A stretch of 64,000 bases of DNA. Source: Sodiomyces alkalinus F11. Its lineage: Eukaryota; Ascomycota; Sordariomycetes; Glomerellales; Plectosphaerellaceae. How positions within the stretch are numbered: position 1 is the stretch's first letter; each line of letters opens with the position of its first letter. A program made the translations under genes and the position numbers. The DNA is taken from positions 124,001-188,000 of the forward strand of contig NW_021167097.1 of the NCBI RefSeq assembly GCF_003711515.1, read 5' to 3'. The notes below the pieces were generated by a model. The model was given only the letters and a program-made list of their open reading frames with translations, did not search any database and was not told the DNA's origin. Shown piece by piece: positions 12,524-24,206 of the stretch.

Positions 12524-13621
12524 CGGCAGTGGTATGAAGAGTTGCATGTACATACAGTTCAGACTCAATATACCAAGATCACATGCACTCTGCGCAGTCT
12601 TCTGTGATGCCTATCTCCAAGTCCACTCCGATCCTCACTAGGATAGCAAAAATAAATGTCCCACGATCATGGCTTCACAGTAAATCACGAATATTACGAG
12701 TGTGCGAGTACATAGTCAGTTCGGTCTGAACTGGACCGGACGGTGAATATAGAACGCGTTCAACTTACATGTGTACAGTACTAACAGCTGCGTCAGGTTG
12801 AGTCTGAGCATCCATTTGTGCATGAGCCGTACAAGACTGGACTTGTCTCCAAAAGGGGAGACATGGCAAACCGTTTACATGTACTTGCGGAGCAGGAATC
12901 GAGATCTTGTCGGCTTTGGGGTAATCCTGGATCATGGTGAGTACGGTCCATCGTCCACGGAGCGCCCGGGACGTGCCCGGCAGCCAAGGTATCTTAGTGA
13001 AGACCCTATATCGGAGTGGCGGTGGGATGGAGTGGGGTTATGGTGGGGGTCTTGCGGGGGCGTTACGGGGCATTGCGGGGGCATGGGGTATGAAAGGCCT
13101 TGAAGATCGATGAGGCCCCACAAAGAAAAAGCCCTCGGTCTGTCCAATGGTTGCCCACCGAACTTCCGGAAACGTTCAAAGGTCACGTTCAACAGACATC
13201 GTGACGAGGAATAAAGTTGTCTCTGTCACTAACCTCTGCCACTAACCTCTGCCACTAACCTCTCCCACTAACATGTACCACGCGAAAGCCAAAGCCGGGG
13301 TAAAAATATGTTTGGACGAGGTTCGGAGGTTCGGACAAGAGGATTAAAATGGTGCCCGTCCCTCTTGTCTTTCAGGTCTGCCAGGTACTTTGTGATGGCG
13401 TTGTTGTTCTTGACCTCAGATAAGATGAAAACGATCCTGGCGATTACCTAGTTACTCACTGCCCGATCCATGGCTGAGATCTCATACTCTCCGATCACAG
13501 GATTCATGAAGACATTTGGAGACGACACACGACGACGATGAACATCCAGGAGATACGACAAGTTCGGCCACACCATCGCAGGGACGGAGACAAAATAAGA
13601 GACGGCCAAATCTTCGTTCCG
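12524..13621. other. Intergenic between convergent genes
   Basis: Separates the 3' ends of the alcohol dehydrogenase (+) and the regulator (-). It contains a 13-bp minisatellite at 13227-13272 and a G-rich stretch around 13035-13085. No gene is supported. Confidence 0.5.
13227..13272 (+). repeat. 13-bp tandem repeat, 3.5 copies
   Basis: Unit CACTAACCTCTGC; the third copy has one base change and the fourth is partial. Confidence 0.8.
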
Positions 13622-16357
13622 CTATATTTGGACCTTGTGAAAGTCCGATATGAGTTCGTTGACCTGGTGCATACTCGTCTGGTCGTACTTTGTGAAAATC
13701 CGATCGTCGCGAGGACTCGCATGCGCAGGCGGCGTGACCCACGAAGACGAACTCTCATGCCGCCGCCACGAGTGGTCCGCACTGGTCAGCCGCCCCATGA
13801 TGACGCTCGCCAGCAGCCAAAACTCGGGCGCGTGCCGCTGAAACCCGATCCGTCTCCAGGCGTTGTCCGGAGTGAGCCTAGCCCTGGCCACCATCGCGTG
13901 CGGGGGTACCGAGGAGAGGTGGCCGGAGTAGAATTCCCAGATGGCTTTCCAATTGCTTAGTGCGTGGCGGATCGCCACCATCTGACCGTCTCCGCCGAAC
14001 GCGTTTTGGTGCTGGAAGATGAGGGAGTGGAAGGCTGGCGTTTGCGAGTTAGCAGGTGACAGAAAAAGGAAAAGAATAAGAAAAAGAAAAAAGAAAAAAG
14101 AAAAAAGAAAAAGAAGAAAAAAAGACGTCGTCATTGCAACCGTCATCGCGATCATCGTTTGTCTTACCTGATACTACCGCAAAGAGGTTTAGCGGCCCCA
14201 GATCGGCAAGACTCCTGTGCATGTCTTCACCCAACTCGCCTCTGCAGACCAGTTCCACCGCTTCGCTGAGTATCAACAAAGGCAGGAAGGGCGAGCGCGC
14301 ACTCCAATTTTGGATCTCTTCGAGGCATTCCTCTGCCGTGGCGGCTTGGAAGCATGCATCGGGCCTTGCCATGTGCATCTTCATCTCTTTGATTACCAAC
14401 CGAGGGGGAAGATTGTTGAATATGACAAAGGCATGGTCGAGGAGGAAGATCCAAAGAAATGTTCTGCTGCGCGTTAGCTTAACAAGAACATACCGATATG
14501 AAAAGGAGTCCTACCGTATCAATTCCTCCTTTACCACAAAGGCCTTCCAGTCAAACTCGTATCCTGTCTGTTTTCTGCAATCGTGGTGCCTCGCAGACGC
14601 AATTCCAATATCTCGGGCCACCTAGTCAGACCGTCAGCCGGATTATTCTCAAGAGAGAAAGAACCACGATGAGAGGACATGACAGACCGAAACAACTGTA
14701 CTATACCGGTACCGACGAATCCGCTGTTTACTGGCATCGGTACCCTCCCAATTCTGGTAGAGGCAGACGGTATACGCGGCCTGAAGAGCCTGTACCTTGC
14801 GCTTCTGTGTGGCGGGAATCAAGACGCCGGTGTCCAGGGTATAGAGGGGCTCGGAGCAAAGGTCGTCATCATTGAAAACCATTTCCTCGACACAGTTGAA
14901 CCACAGCCTCGCATTGTCATTGTCAAGAGGGTCAGGGGAAATCGATGCACCTGCGTCCCCTGTGTCAGTCCCGTGTTGCTGCAAGGAGAAGCAAAGACGC
15001 ACGCACCTATGACGGCCATGGCGGAAAGCAGCGTCAGTTTACAAGTCGCCGGGTCAAAAGTCGGCCGGTGAATCATGTCAATGTTGGGATGCCAGATGGC
15101 CCAGTACAAGGCGAGAAACTTCCGCACATTGACCGGCGAGAAGAAGCCGAGGCACTTCTGCTCCAGCAGGGGTGACCAGTCGAATGTGATGGCGCTGTTC
15201 CGCGGCTTCGTCGTCACCGTCTCCCTCACGCGAACGACGATCTGGTGGATCTTGATCGTCAGGGGTTCGTGAAGCCATGGGTTGTGAACGATGGGTGGCG
15301 TGTGGACTATGGAGCCGGCGGGGGACATCAGACTCTCTGTCGGCAGCGCAGCGAGGCCATCCGACAAACTCGGCGTCGGCATCTGCCTGGGTAGTGGTAT
15401 AGGTACAGGTACAGGCACTGGCACAGGTACAGGTAAAGGTACGGCGTTGGGCGCCGCCATCCGTCGTGAGAGGGCATCGGCCTCGGCTTCTTGCTGCAGG
15501 AAAGCCGAAACAGTCTCCTCTCGCAAGGCCGGAGTGCCGCAGTCGAAGGAATCGATCAGGCCCGTCCGTTTAGTGAAGTTGTCCAAAAACATGAAAGAAT
15601 AGACCCTGTGCTGAGCCGGGTGTGTGGCGAGTTCGCCTTCACCTTCGTAGTCTCCTTCCCCTTCCCCTTCCCCTTCACCGTCGCCTTCACCGTCGCCTTC
15701 AGGTTCGCGATGCGACGGTTCGTCCGACGCGGTGCCGTGCCCGTCCAGCACGAAGCCGTCGTCCAACACGGGGCCTTCCGACATGAGATCCAAAAAGTCC
15801 AAGTAGCTCGCGCTCGTGGCCGACGGGTACGGCATGTCGGGCTCCAGAGGGGTCCCGAAGATGACAGCGCTGAGGTCGTCGAAAGCCGCTGCACCTGGGC
15901 CCGCGCCCACGCATGCGCTGCCGGCGACCGAGTTGAGGCCATCGACGCTCGGTGTCGTCAAACTCTCGCTCGACTCGCTCCCGGCCGACATGTTGGTCTG
16001 TGGTGTGTCGCCGCTTCTACTACCCTCCGGGTTGGTGGTGATGAAGGAATAGGAACATGGGACGGAGAGCCTCTCGCAATTCCTGCAGGGTTGGGTCGAG
16101 CTGCAGGCTTTCTTCTGGCGGACGCACAGGTCGCAGGCGCGTCTTCGGCCGGACGGCGGCATCAGGCCTTTCGCCCTGGCTTCGCAGGTCCGGGCGTGGC
16201 GTTTCAGCACGTCATGCCTCTGAAAGGCTCGGCTGCACTGGGTGCAGCGATAGGGTCGGTAGGAGTTGTGGGAGCTCCAGTGCCGCTGCAGATGCTCCCG
16301 CCGTTTATAGCTCTTGGAGCAGACTGGACACTGGTACAGCTCTTGAGTGTCGGACAT
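13622..16357 (-). CDS. Transcription factor with two C2H2 fingers plus Zn2Cys6 and fungal-specific domain
   Basis: Nuclear regulator. Exons 16357-15007, 14950-14688, 14621-14515, 14463-14168 and 14034-13622 join in frame to 809 residues. The N-terminus has two C2H2-type fingers (YQCPVCSKSY..., YRCTQCSRAF..., the second ending His-x3-Cys), followed at about residues 72-102 by a Zn2Cys6 cluster (CDLC...C...CRNC...C). A low-complexity linker follows: an acidic Glu/Gly/Asp run, then alternating Pro-Val. The C-terminal half, from about residue 370, is the fungal-specific transcription factor domain (WAIWHPNIDMIHRPTFDP, WIFLLDHAFVIFNNLPPRL). The same dual-domain layout occurs in the melanin regulators Cmr1/Pig1 and in other families; no melanin gene is nearby, so an ortholog is not claimed. 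The last intron (14035-14167) is a long pyrimidine tract on the coding strand. As the only regulator near the SDR-P450-ADH group, it may be their local regulator (inferred). Confidence 0.9.
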
Positions 16358-17524
16358 GTCCTTGGATGACTTGTAGCATGTAGCACTGGAAAGATTGCGG
16401 GGATCGGGAGTTCCAGGCTACAGTGTGCTGGAGAAGTGAAGGAATTTCTGAATTTCAGTCCCCAGTAAATGTGACACTTGGGTACAGTGACACGTGAATG
16501 GACTTCGCCGCGTGCGGCGGCGTTAGGTACCTTAGGCGCTGTGGGGGCGCCAATCCAGAGGGGGCTTAGCGGGTCCCATGGGGAACTCCCAAAGGGTTGC
16601 CGCTGCTACATAACGTTGTACATCCACTGACGTTGACGATGTCCAGAAGTACCCGTGGAAGTACGTACCTTAATAATCATAAGACGGGCTCACCAAACGC
16701 ATGCCGTTCATAGCTGGTCACTAAGGTAAGGTACCTTATGCTTCGTACGGAGCAGGTCCTGGTTTCGATCTATAAAATGATGGCTTTGCGTTTACTAAGT
16801 GCAATTTGCAAACCTTGAACCAAATAATCATTAGCCAAGACCAACATTTCGCCGCCCAATCTGCCCCTCGAGTCATGATCACGGGGCATGGATAGTAGTT
16901 ACCCCCTTTTAGCGTTTCTGTAGCTTATTTCCAGAAATTCCAGAAAATATCCTCGCCTTCGAGGAAGCACTCGGGCCGATAACTTTCCGTCTATTAAGTG
17001 CGCTGTATATCATATCTCTAGCGCCTGGTTCGTGTCAACCTGGAACATAAAACAGCATCGTCAAAATCCATCGACAACAAAAAAAACTGGCCGGATCAGG
17101 ACTCCATGGTGGCGTAGCAGCCTCCCGCAGAGTGTCCGCAGCCTCCTTCGCAGAGCTGTAAGTCCGAGTCCCAAAGCTTGCGAATGATAGATCCCGCGAG
17201 TGAAGCCTGATCTTGAGATCTTGATTCTTGAGGAGAGTGCGCGGCCGGCCGGATCATCTCTTGCCCGACCCCTATTGGCTTGCGACATGCTCAACTGTTT
17301 GTTGGTGAAGGTGGATGTGAGCTCAAGTTGTGTTGTGACACCCACCAAGTCCCTCCGAGAAGTGAAGTTGTCAACTTGTCACATCAATCGGCCAATCTGA
17401 TGCCCGCCCGCGCAGTGACAAACGGCACGAGAACATCCAGTTTGCTGCATGCGAAGGACCACGATATAAGATAAACAGACATAGTAAGAGTAATACACTC
17501 GACGTCGTCGCTTTTCTACTATCA
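16358..17524. other. Intergenic, promoter of the transcription factor
   Basis: Lower GC than the adjoining genes, with several ACCTTAGG/AAGGTACCTT palindromic units (16525-16535, 16722-16738). No supported gene. Confidence 0.5.
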
Positions 17525-17827
17525 ATGGCAGATGAAGTACTCCAAGCCAGACAACTCATTGCCGAGACTATTCGGTCCAAGGCAAATTCCGCCAAGAAAT
17601 TCATCCAACCGGCCATTCTCACTCTTATCCAATGCACCAATGCACTGACCCAGAATACCACCAATTTCCAATCCTGGATGGTCTTTTTGCAGAAAAAATG
17701 TCATGAGGACTTGGGAGGATCCGGCCTCGTCAGTACCCATGTGTCCTCAACGCCATGCTCCTGTCATAGAAACAGCCCATCGTCTCAAGTCGAGACATGG
17801 ATAGACAAACCAACGCTCATTCCCTAA
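17525..17827 (+). CDS. Possible small hypothetical protein, 100 residues
   Basis: An open frame starting in a good fungal context (ATCAATGG). Its first 65 residues read like an amphipathic helical protein (MADEVLQARQLIAETIRSKA); the last 35 look non-coding, so a missed intron or a false end is possible. No family was recognised. It is convergent with the BAR-domain gene and overlaps its likely 3' untranslated region. Confidence 0.25.
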   Translation: MADEVLQARQLIAETIRSKANSAKKFIQPAILTLIQCTNALTQNTTNFQSWMVFLQKKCHEDLGGSGLVSTHVSSTPCSCHRNSPSSQVETWIDKPTLIP

Positions 17828-17928
17828 GCGTATTCGAAATTGGATCCCAGGTATCGATTCCATGTGGTGCAAGTCCACATCCAGCTCAGACTTTTCGCCA
17901 GAAAAACGAAAAAAAAAAAAAAAGTACC

Positions 17929-19517
17929 TCAATACCCGACTTGTGTCGCGGCGCGCTTGGGGGGAATAGGCGGAGGCGGCTTCTTAGACCGGCAGGGAGG
18001 AGGCGGCGGCGGGGCAGCCTTCCGACCACCCACGAGCTGCAGGTTGCTCGAGCTCCTGGTCAGGCTCCCCACGCTGGTGGCCGGGCTCGCGCTCCGGGCG
18101 CCGCCCCAGTTCGGGCTGCCGCTGGTGCTCTGGGCGCTGCTGTCGTCGTAGTCGTCGGCGAAGATGTCGTTCTCGGTCGTGTTGATCCTGCTGAGCGGCC
18201 GACCCGCGCCGTTGCCGCGGAGGGCGCTGATGCTGGGCATGTGGGAGATGGCGGAAGGGCGGCGATCGAGGGTCGAGGCGGCCTGGAAGGTGTGGGAGCG
18301 GTTGTTGGTGGGCCGCACGGGCAGGTCGGGGGCGCCGGGAGCGTTGCCGAAGCGTGCTTCGGAATGATGGGACCGGAAGGGCATCCGGACAGGCTGGGGC
18401 TGCGGCTCGGGCTCGAAATCTTGCGGGTCTTCGTATGGGTGGTTCCTGGACAAGGTCGAACGCGCGCGGCTAAGAACGCTGAGACGGCGGGCAGGGCGCT
18501 CAGGCTCGGCTCGCTCGGTTCGCTCGGTTCGCTCGATTTGCTCGAATCGCTCGGTCGGAGGAGGCGAGGTGATCTCGGTGGGCCAGGTGCGGCGGAGGCG
18601 ACGCAGGGCCTCGGCGGAACGCTCGTGGTAGGAGAGCTGGGCGTCGAGGAAACGGGTGAGGTCGCGGAAGTTGTCGGGTTCGGCGTCCTTGATGTCCTGC
18701 ATGCGGCGCAGGACGTCTTCGCCGCTCTCCTCGAACTTGGCGCGGCTGGAGCGCATCTCTTCCTCGAGGCGGTAGTCCTCGCGTTTGGCCTTTTGCAGCT
18801 TGGTGATGTTGGTGTCGTAGGCCAAGCGGCGCGATTCGTGCTTTTTGCGCGCGACCTGGGAGGAAAGACGCGGTGAGCACAATGCACGATGCAATCTGCG
18901 GGAGAAGACGTGTTTGGTTCAGACGAGGCAGAATGCATAATTACCTGGTACTCCTTCATCATGGCGAGGGACATGTCGATGGCTTCTACCCATTGTTGGG
19001 TGATTTCTGTGACATAGGCTTCCTGGATCTCGGCGAGACACTCATTCGCCTTTCCGAGGGCTGTTGCGGTGTTCGGTCAGCATGTCATCTCGTGCACCCG
19101 GCGCAAAGTGGCGAGGCGTACCGATCAAGCTGTTGCCATATTGGGAGTTGGGATCCAAGTCCTCGCCATGGGCAACCATCATGCGGCCGACGAAGCCAAC
19201 AGGCAAGGCCTTCTCCTTGTCTTCGAGCGACTCCCCACGACGAGAAACCCACTTTACGTAGCCATTGGTGGATTTATGGAGTTTTTCCATGCCTGATATT
19301 TCATGTTCCAAGTATCAGCAGTCTGTATGTGAAAAAGCCAGGCAATGTCTGACAAGGGAAAGGGCCCAATGGGGAATGGTCGGGGTTGTCTACCATCTTG
19401 ACGAATGACCATCTCGGCCTCGAGGCTCTTGAACTCATCGGAATAGCCCGTCTTCTCGCCGCCAATCTTTTCGCCAGCCCATTGAAAAGCACGATCGAGC
19501 TTCTTGGTCAACTGCAT
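17929..19517 (-). CDS. BAR-domain membrane-curvature protein with proline-rich tail
   Basis: Exons 19517-19394, 19292-19122, 19060-18945 and 18855-17929 give 445 residues. The N-terminal ~240 residues form an N-BAR-like helical bundle: MQLTKKLDRAFQWAGEKIG resembles the amphipathic helix of endophilin-like proteins, followed by charged coiled-coil stretches (KKHESRRLAYDTNITKLQKA). From about residue 245 the protein is predicted disordered, with Glu-Arg-Thr repeats, many Ser/Arg pairs, and a polyproline C-terminus (APPPPPP, KKPPPPIPPKR) suited to SH3 binding. It likely acts at endocytic or secretory membranes; the partner is unknown. All introns have standard GT-AG ends and the phases agree. 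No SH3 domain of its own is visible, unlike Rvs167. Confidence 0.87.
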
Positions 19518-21844
19518 GTTCGATGTGTTGGGGGAGCCGGAGACTAATTGTAGTAAAAAATAAAATAAAATAAAACCGGTGCTTTCGAAGCTTGTTGTCG
19601 CGACACAAACGGGGCAGTGACGGTGAAAATATCCCGATTTCCCAGGTCAAGCCGACAGTGGGGAGGAAGCGCGAACTCGAGGCGAGACCAGCATGCGACG
19701 AGCCACCAGATGGATTGGACAGGACCTCAGCTAAGGGGGGAAGAGTCGCGATCAAGATGTTCGTATGGTGGACAGAGCGAGCGAAAGGGAGAAGTGAGCT
19801 AGAAAAAGACCAAAGACGGGGGAGGTTGGGAGGAAAGGGACTAGATAAAGTAGGATGAAGCACCGTCTGGGGAACGAATGGATTACCTAGGTACGGATTC
19901 TATGACCTAGGACAGGGAAAGAGTGGCAAGGTTGGTGGTCCAAGACATGCAAAGGGGACATGGGACACGGGACATGGGACATGGGACATGGGAAAGGGGA
20001 AATTGGCCAAGCCGAGTTCTTGGGAGGGGTTGGTCGGAAAGCGTCAAGGGAAACGTGGGCAGAAGGCACGAGGGAGATGGGAGGATGCGATGCACGAGTA
20101 TCTGTACAGGGTACAGAGTACAACGTACCTACGAGCTACCTTAATTACCTTAGTGTACCTTAGGGTGGGAAGGAGAAGCCGTTTTCCCGTATTCGGAACT
20201 GTGTCCGCGGATCGAAACCCCGCCCGGATAAGATAGTCGCATGTGGGAAGGTGGAAAAACTGGGAAAGTGGGAAGGGAAGATAAATGGATACGAGGAGGC
20301 ATACGGGGAGGGAGAGGAATGGATGTCCGTTTGACAGGGAGCGGGGGAACGGATGGTGTTGAGGGAGATGTTGAAGATGTGTGCGAAAGTATTCTTACTT
20401 CGAATCTCGTTGTGATGCGATGCAAGGTACAAAGTGAGGTACATAGCGTAGGTACATTCTTGAGGTTATCCGTCCACTTTGCCATCATTCGTCCCTCTCT
20501 TCATTATTAATAAGGGTTTTCGTTTTCCCTATCATGTCGACTTGCCCTTTTCGCGCCATAATCAATTGGCTTGCCCAGGCCCAACATTTCGAGTCGCCCG
20601 CTAGAAGACCCCTACGTTAAGGTACCTTTACCGTAAGGTATGAAAGCTAGGGCGACACCTTATCCGCTGTTAGCGCAGGCTTCGGCCAATGACATGTCTC
20701 CGATGTCAATGTCCCCAACATCTGGGGGGCCCGCGCAGTCTGGGCAGGTACCACCGGGTCTCTTGCCCCCTCCATCTTTTTCCCTGAGCTCCTTCGAGTC
20801 CTTTCCCCTGGGTCTTGGTCTTCCCTGCAGGTGGACCCCTGATTTTCTTGGATCTGGGCCTTCCATTGACAGCCACTCGCTCCCACTCGCCTCCCACTCG
20901 CGAACCGGCCCGAGTTTGTCGCAGCCCTCACTTCGAGTCGAACCAAGTCATCAAAGTATTTCCGACCATCCAAGTCGAAGCGCCCTTATAAGTTACCTTA
21001 CATACGGCCTTAAAATAGCCTCTCACCCAATTGATTTGTGCTTACCGCCTCACTTACCTACCCTTTGCGCCGGGAAAGAATAAAACGAAACAAAATACTC
21101 TTGGCTTGGGCGACAGAAATTCTACCCTCTACACGTACCCGCCAACACTGCCACCTCCCGACCGACAGTTCGCGTTACAGGTCTTGGGTCCCATTTTTTA
21201 GGTCCCTGAGATCCAGTCCTAGCAGTCTAGTGCCGCAAAAAAATATAGGCTCGCACTCCTTCAGTTCCAGGTTCGACGCACGGCTGCCAATACGTAGGTA
21301 GTACGGTTTCTTACTTTACTTGTGAGACTCGACGTAAGACCGCCATCTGTTTATTTTTCTCCCCTCGCAGTAATAAGACTGGCTGGCTTAGTATGCGCCG
21401 TCAGTGGCGCCATCTGTTTCATTCCTAAAAAAAGGATGACTACGGACTAGGTACGAAGATTACGCTGTACCTTCCTTACAGAGGACTCAAGTTCCCAGGG
21501 CATTCAGTGGTGACGAGTGGCTGGTGCTGCGGCTGATGCTGTGCTGTGGCTCACTGTAGCCGCGTAATGGTATTACGAAGTACGAAGGTACAGTATTACT
21601 ACGTAGTACCGCGTATTATTACTGCGTATTCCACCTTCGTCCTGTCCTCCTCCAGCTCATGCTCATCGCTCCATTGCCATGAAGCAAACGAATCCCCAGT
21701 ATACCCTCACGGAAGAACATTCCACTGGTAGCCTTAGAATCAGATCCAGACACGAAACAAACCGCCCACTACACTACTAGACAGACCACGACCCAGCTAT
21801 AGCTCAGCCGTAACTCTCTGCCGCCTTCGCATCTTCCTCCCGGC
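19518..21844. other. Divergent intergenic region
   Basis: Promoter space for the BAR gene (-) and the PLD-like gene (+). It contains a heptamer repeat at 19956-19990 and clusters of AAGGTACCTT-type units at 20130-20165 and 20615-20640. The open frame at 20640-21083 has no protein-like character. No gene is supported. Confidence 0.5.
19956..19990 (+). repeat. 7-bp tandem repeat, five copies
   Basis: GGACATG repeated five times with one substitution in the second copy. Confidence 0.8.
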
Positions 21845-23368
21845 ATGGGTTCCACCTCCACCTCCACCTCTGACCTCCCCCGGCCGTTCCTCCACACCTG
21901 GGTCCAATCCCTCAAGTCCCGACGCAAAGAACAACTGGACTACTTCCCCAGTTACCACGTGTCCGACCCCGAGTGCCTAGTAGCGACATGCCAACCCCAG
22001 TCCATCACCGTGGGCAGCGGCGCCTATATTTACAAGCACACCATCTTGCCGGCCCTCCTCGCCGCGCGCCACGAGATCATCCTGGTCACCTGCTTTTGGG
22101 CGCCTTCCGAGTCCCTGCAGGCCATCCAGGACGCCCTAGCCGGCCTAGTCGACCGTCGCCGCGCCGCCATCGAGGCCCCGAACAACGACCCAGACTCGAT
22201 CCCGCCTCTCCGCATCCGCATCCGCTTCTCCTCCCGCTCCTTCTTCCAGAAGCTTTTCCACACCTGGTCCCCCGCCGGTCACGTCTACCCACCCTCTGCG
22301 TGGCCCGGGCTGGGCCTCCCGGCCGACGAGGTCCTCCGGGCGGCCCGCATCGAGCTGTCGGTCAAGACCCTCTTCTTCCTCCCCTTCAGCGTCATGCACC
22401 CCAAGTTCGTCGTCATTGACCGCCAGCGAGCTTGGATGCCCAGCTGCAACGTCAGCTGGGAGACCTGGTTCGAAGGATGCCTCGAGTTCACCGGCCCGGC
22501 GGTGGGTAAGCTGCTGCGCTTCTACGGCCACGTGTGGGAATGGGGCAACTACGAGGATTGGTTAAAGGAGAGTACTGTTTGGGACAATCGTGTAGCAGCC
22601 CAAGTCCCTCCGAAAAGTAATAATGCCGTCGGGGTCGTCGGACCCATCCCGAACGGTTCTAACCCGGCCTGCCGGACGCTGGCGTTAAATATGCCTCCCA
22701 CGCCAGCCATCATCCTCCCCTCCTCCCACCACCGCAACCCCGGCTTTCGCTTCATCCCCTTCCTTCGACGAACTTGCCCGCCCGCCACCCCCCTCAACAT
22801 GGCCCTCCTGACACTGTTCGCCACGGCCCGGAAGCAAATCGATATCCTGACCCCGAACTTGACGTCCCGCGCCGTGGTCGACGCCCTCCTCTCCGCCCTG
22901 GCCCGAGGCGTCCACGTCCGCATCCGCACCAGCCGCAACATGATGCTCCTCGAACAGCTCGCCACCGCTTTCACAACCACGGAGCGTACCCTCCAGTCCT
23001 TGATCCAGCGCTATACCGCCGCCGTGGCCCACTGGGAAGAAGCAGCACGCCGTGCTTCGGACATCGAGGCCCAGGACCAGGATCCCCGGCCGGGCCGCCT
23101 CGAGGTGTATTACTACCGACCCGACGCCGCGGCGCAGGCGGCGGGGGAGAAAGAGGAGGAGCCGGTGGTGTCGCACCTCAAAATGACGCTTGTGGATAAG
23201 GAGTTCCTCGTCCTGGGCTCCGGTAACATGGACCGCGCGAGTTGGCATACGAGCCAGGAATTGGGGATTTTGCTGTACGTCCCCCGGTTCGAGCACGATG
23301 TCTGGGCCGAAGTGCTCGAGACCCGGATGGAGGTTCGGTTTGTTGGAGGGCCGGACCAGGAGATGTAA
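21845..23368 (+). CDS. Phospholipase-D-like / cardiolipin-synthase-like protein
   Basis: Single-exon protein of 507 residues with two HKD catalytic motifs. The first is HPKFVVID (His185, Lys187, Asp192) followed by SCNVSWETWFEG; the second is HLKMTLVD (His444, Lys446, Asp451) followed by GSGNMDRASWHTSQE. Two HKD halves in one chain fold into one active site that hydrolyses or transfers phosphodiester head groups. The layout is that of the phosphatidylserine/phosphatidylglycerophosphate/cardiolipin synthase-like branch rather than eukaryotic PLD1, as there are no PX, PH or C2 domains. No signal peptide or membrane helix is obvious; a predicted helical stretch lies between the halves (about 375-425). 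It converges on the ThuA-like gene, with 94 bp between stop codons. Confidence 0.92.
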   Translation: MGSTSTSTSDLPRPFLHTWVQSLKSRRKEQLDYFPSYHVSDPECLVATCQPQSITVGSGAYIYKHTILPALLAARHEIILVTCFWAPSESLQAIQDALAGLVDRRRAAIEAPNNDPDSIPPLRIRIRFSSRSFFQKLFHTWSPAGHVYPPSAWPGLGLPADEVLRAARIELSVKTLFFLPFSVMHPKFVVIDRQRAWMPSCNVSWETWFEGCLEFTGPAVGKLLRFYGHVWEWGNYEDWLKESTVWDNRVAAQVPPKSNNAVGVVGPIPNGSNPACRTLALNMPPTPAIILPSSHHRNPGFRFIPFLRRTCPPATPLNMALLTLFATARKQIDILTPNLTSRAVVDALLSALARGVHVRIRTSRNMMLLEQLATAFTTTERTLQSLIQRYTAAVAHWEEAARRASDIEAQDQDPRPGRLEVYYYRPDAAAQAAGEKEEEPVVSHLKMTLVDKEFLVLGSGNMDRASWHTSQELGILLYVPRFEHDVWAEVLETRMEVRFVGGPDQEM

Positions 23369-23462
23369 GGTATGGGCGGGGACCAAAACCCCACGGGCCA
23401 AAACCACACGGGCCATGACGCAACTCAGTAAAAACCATCGTATCATGTAGCGTCCCGCAGCT

Positions 23463-24206
23463 TCAACCCCTCCTCTTCCACATCCCCTCGGCGCGACCCG
23501 TCCAGAGAATGGCCCGCAGCAACACCCCCATGAACCAATCGTCCGAATACGCCTCCTCAAAGTGTCCCAACGCCGTGAAAAACGACCTCCCGCCGTCTTC
23601 CCCGTCGAATTCCTGACACCACACAAGAGGATGATCATCCCCCATCTTCCCGCCCGCAAACGACGTCGGGTCCCCCCTCATCAACACCCTCACGCGGTCA
23701 TTCTCCCGAGGGTGGGTCGCGAAATTGTACCATTCGTCCACCCACCCATCTCTCCCTTCCACACCACCCTCCCCGCTCCCGCCGCCGAGGATGAAGTGCC
23801 CCCTCGCCGCCTCCTCGACAACCACCCTCCCCCGTTCCGGCGGCGGGTGCGAATCGAAAAGGGCCCCGACGAGGGAAGCGTACGTCTCATCGTTTAACAT
23901 GCCCGCCGCTGCGCCGTGGACGGCGACGAACCTGCCGCGCCGGCGCAGGATGTGGTCTTGCAGGGCGTCGACGTGGTGCGGGGCCAGGAAATCACCTGTG
24001 CACTGGAGGAAGAGGACCACGTCGAAGGCAGGGATGGTCGCCTTGGTGAGGCAGGCGTCTGGATCTTCGGTGTGGGTGACGGTGAAGAGGCCGCTGTGGG
24101 ATGCGAGGGCCTTGAGTGCGGCGACGGCGGGTTCGATGGAGTCGTGGCGGTACCAGGACGTTTTGGAGAAGATGAGCACCGAGAGGGGTTTCGTGTTTGT
24201 GGTCAT
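23463..24206 (-). CDS. ThuA-like domain protein
   Basis: 247 residues, single exon. The flavodoxin-like ThuA fold is indicated by VLIFSKTSWYRHDSI at the N-terminus, FDVVLFLQCTGDFL, GRFVAVHGAAAGM, and the C-terminal GHFEEAYSDDWFMGVLLRAILW. ThuA proteins were named from bacterial trehalose utilisation; the fungal members have no firmly known reaction. The ATG at 24206 (MTTNTKPLSVL) is chosen because it starts the first beta strand; an in-frame ATG at 24257 would add 17 residues. Confidence 0.88.
   Translation of the reverse strand: MTTNTKPLSVLIFSKTSWYRHDSIEPAVAALKALASHSGLFTVTHTEDPDACLTKATIPAFDVVLFLQCTGDFLAPHHVDALQDHILRRRGRFVAVHGAAAGMLNDETYASLVGALFDSHPPPERGRVVVEEAARGHFILGGGSGEGGVEGRDGWVDEWYNFATHPRENDRVRVLMRGDPTSFAGGKMGDDHPLVWCQEFDGEDGGRSFFTALGHFEEAYSDDWFMGVLLRAILWTGRAEGMWKRRG

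Noticed and set aside
13227..13272. CRISPR-like array
   Set aside because: Contiguous 13-bp tandem copies without spacers in a eukaryotic genome; the same applies to the other minisatellites in the window.
6174..16357. Secondary-metabolite biosynthetic cluster
   Set aside because: Tailoring-type enzymes and a regulator are present, but no polyketide, peptide, terpene or isocyanide synthase lies within the window.
20640..21083. 147-residue plus-strand frame
   Set aside because: Pro/Ser-rich translation without domain or codon bias, in an AT-mixed promoter region.
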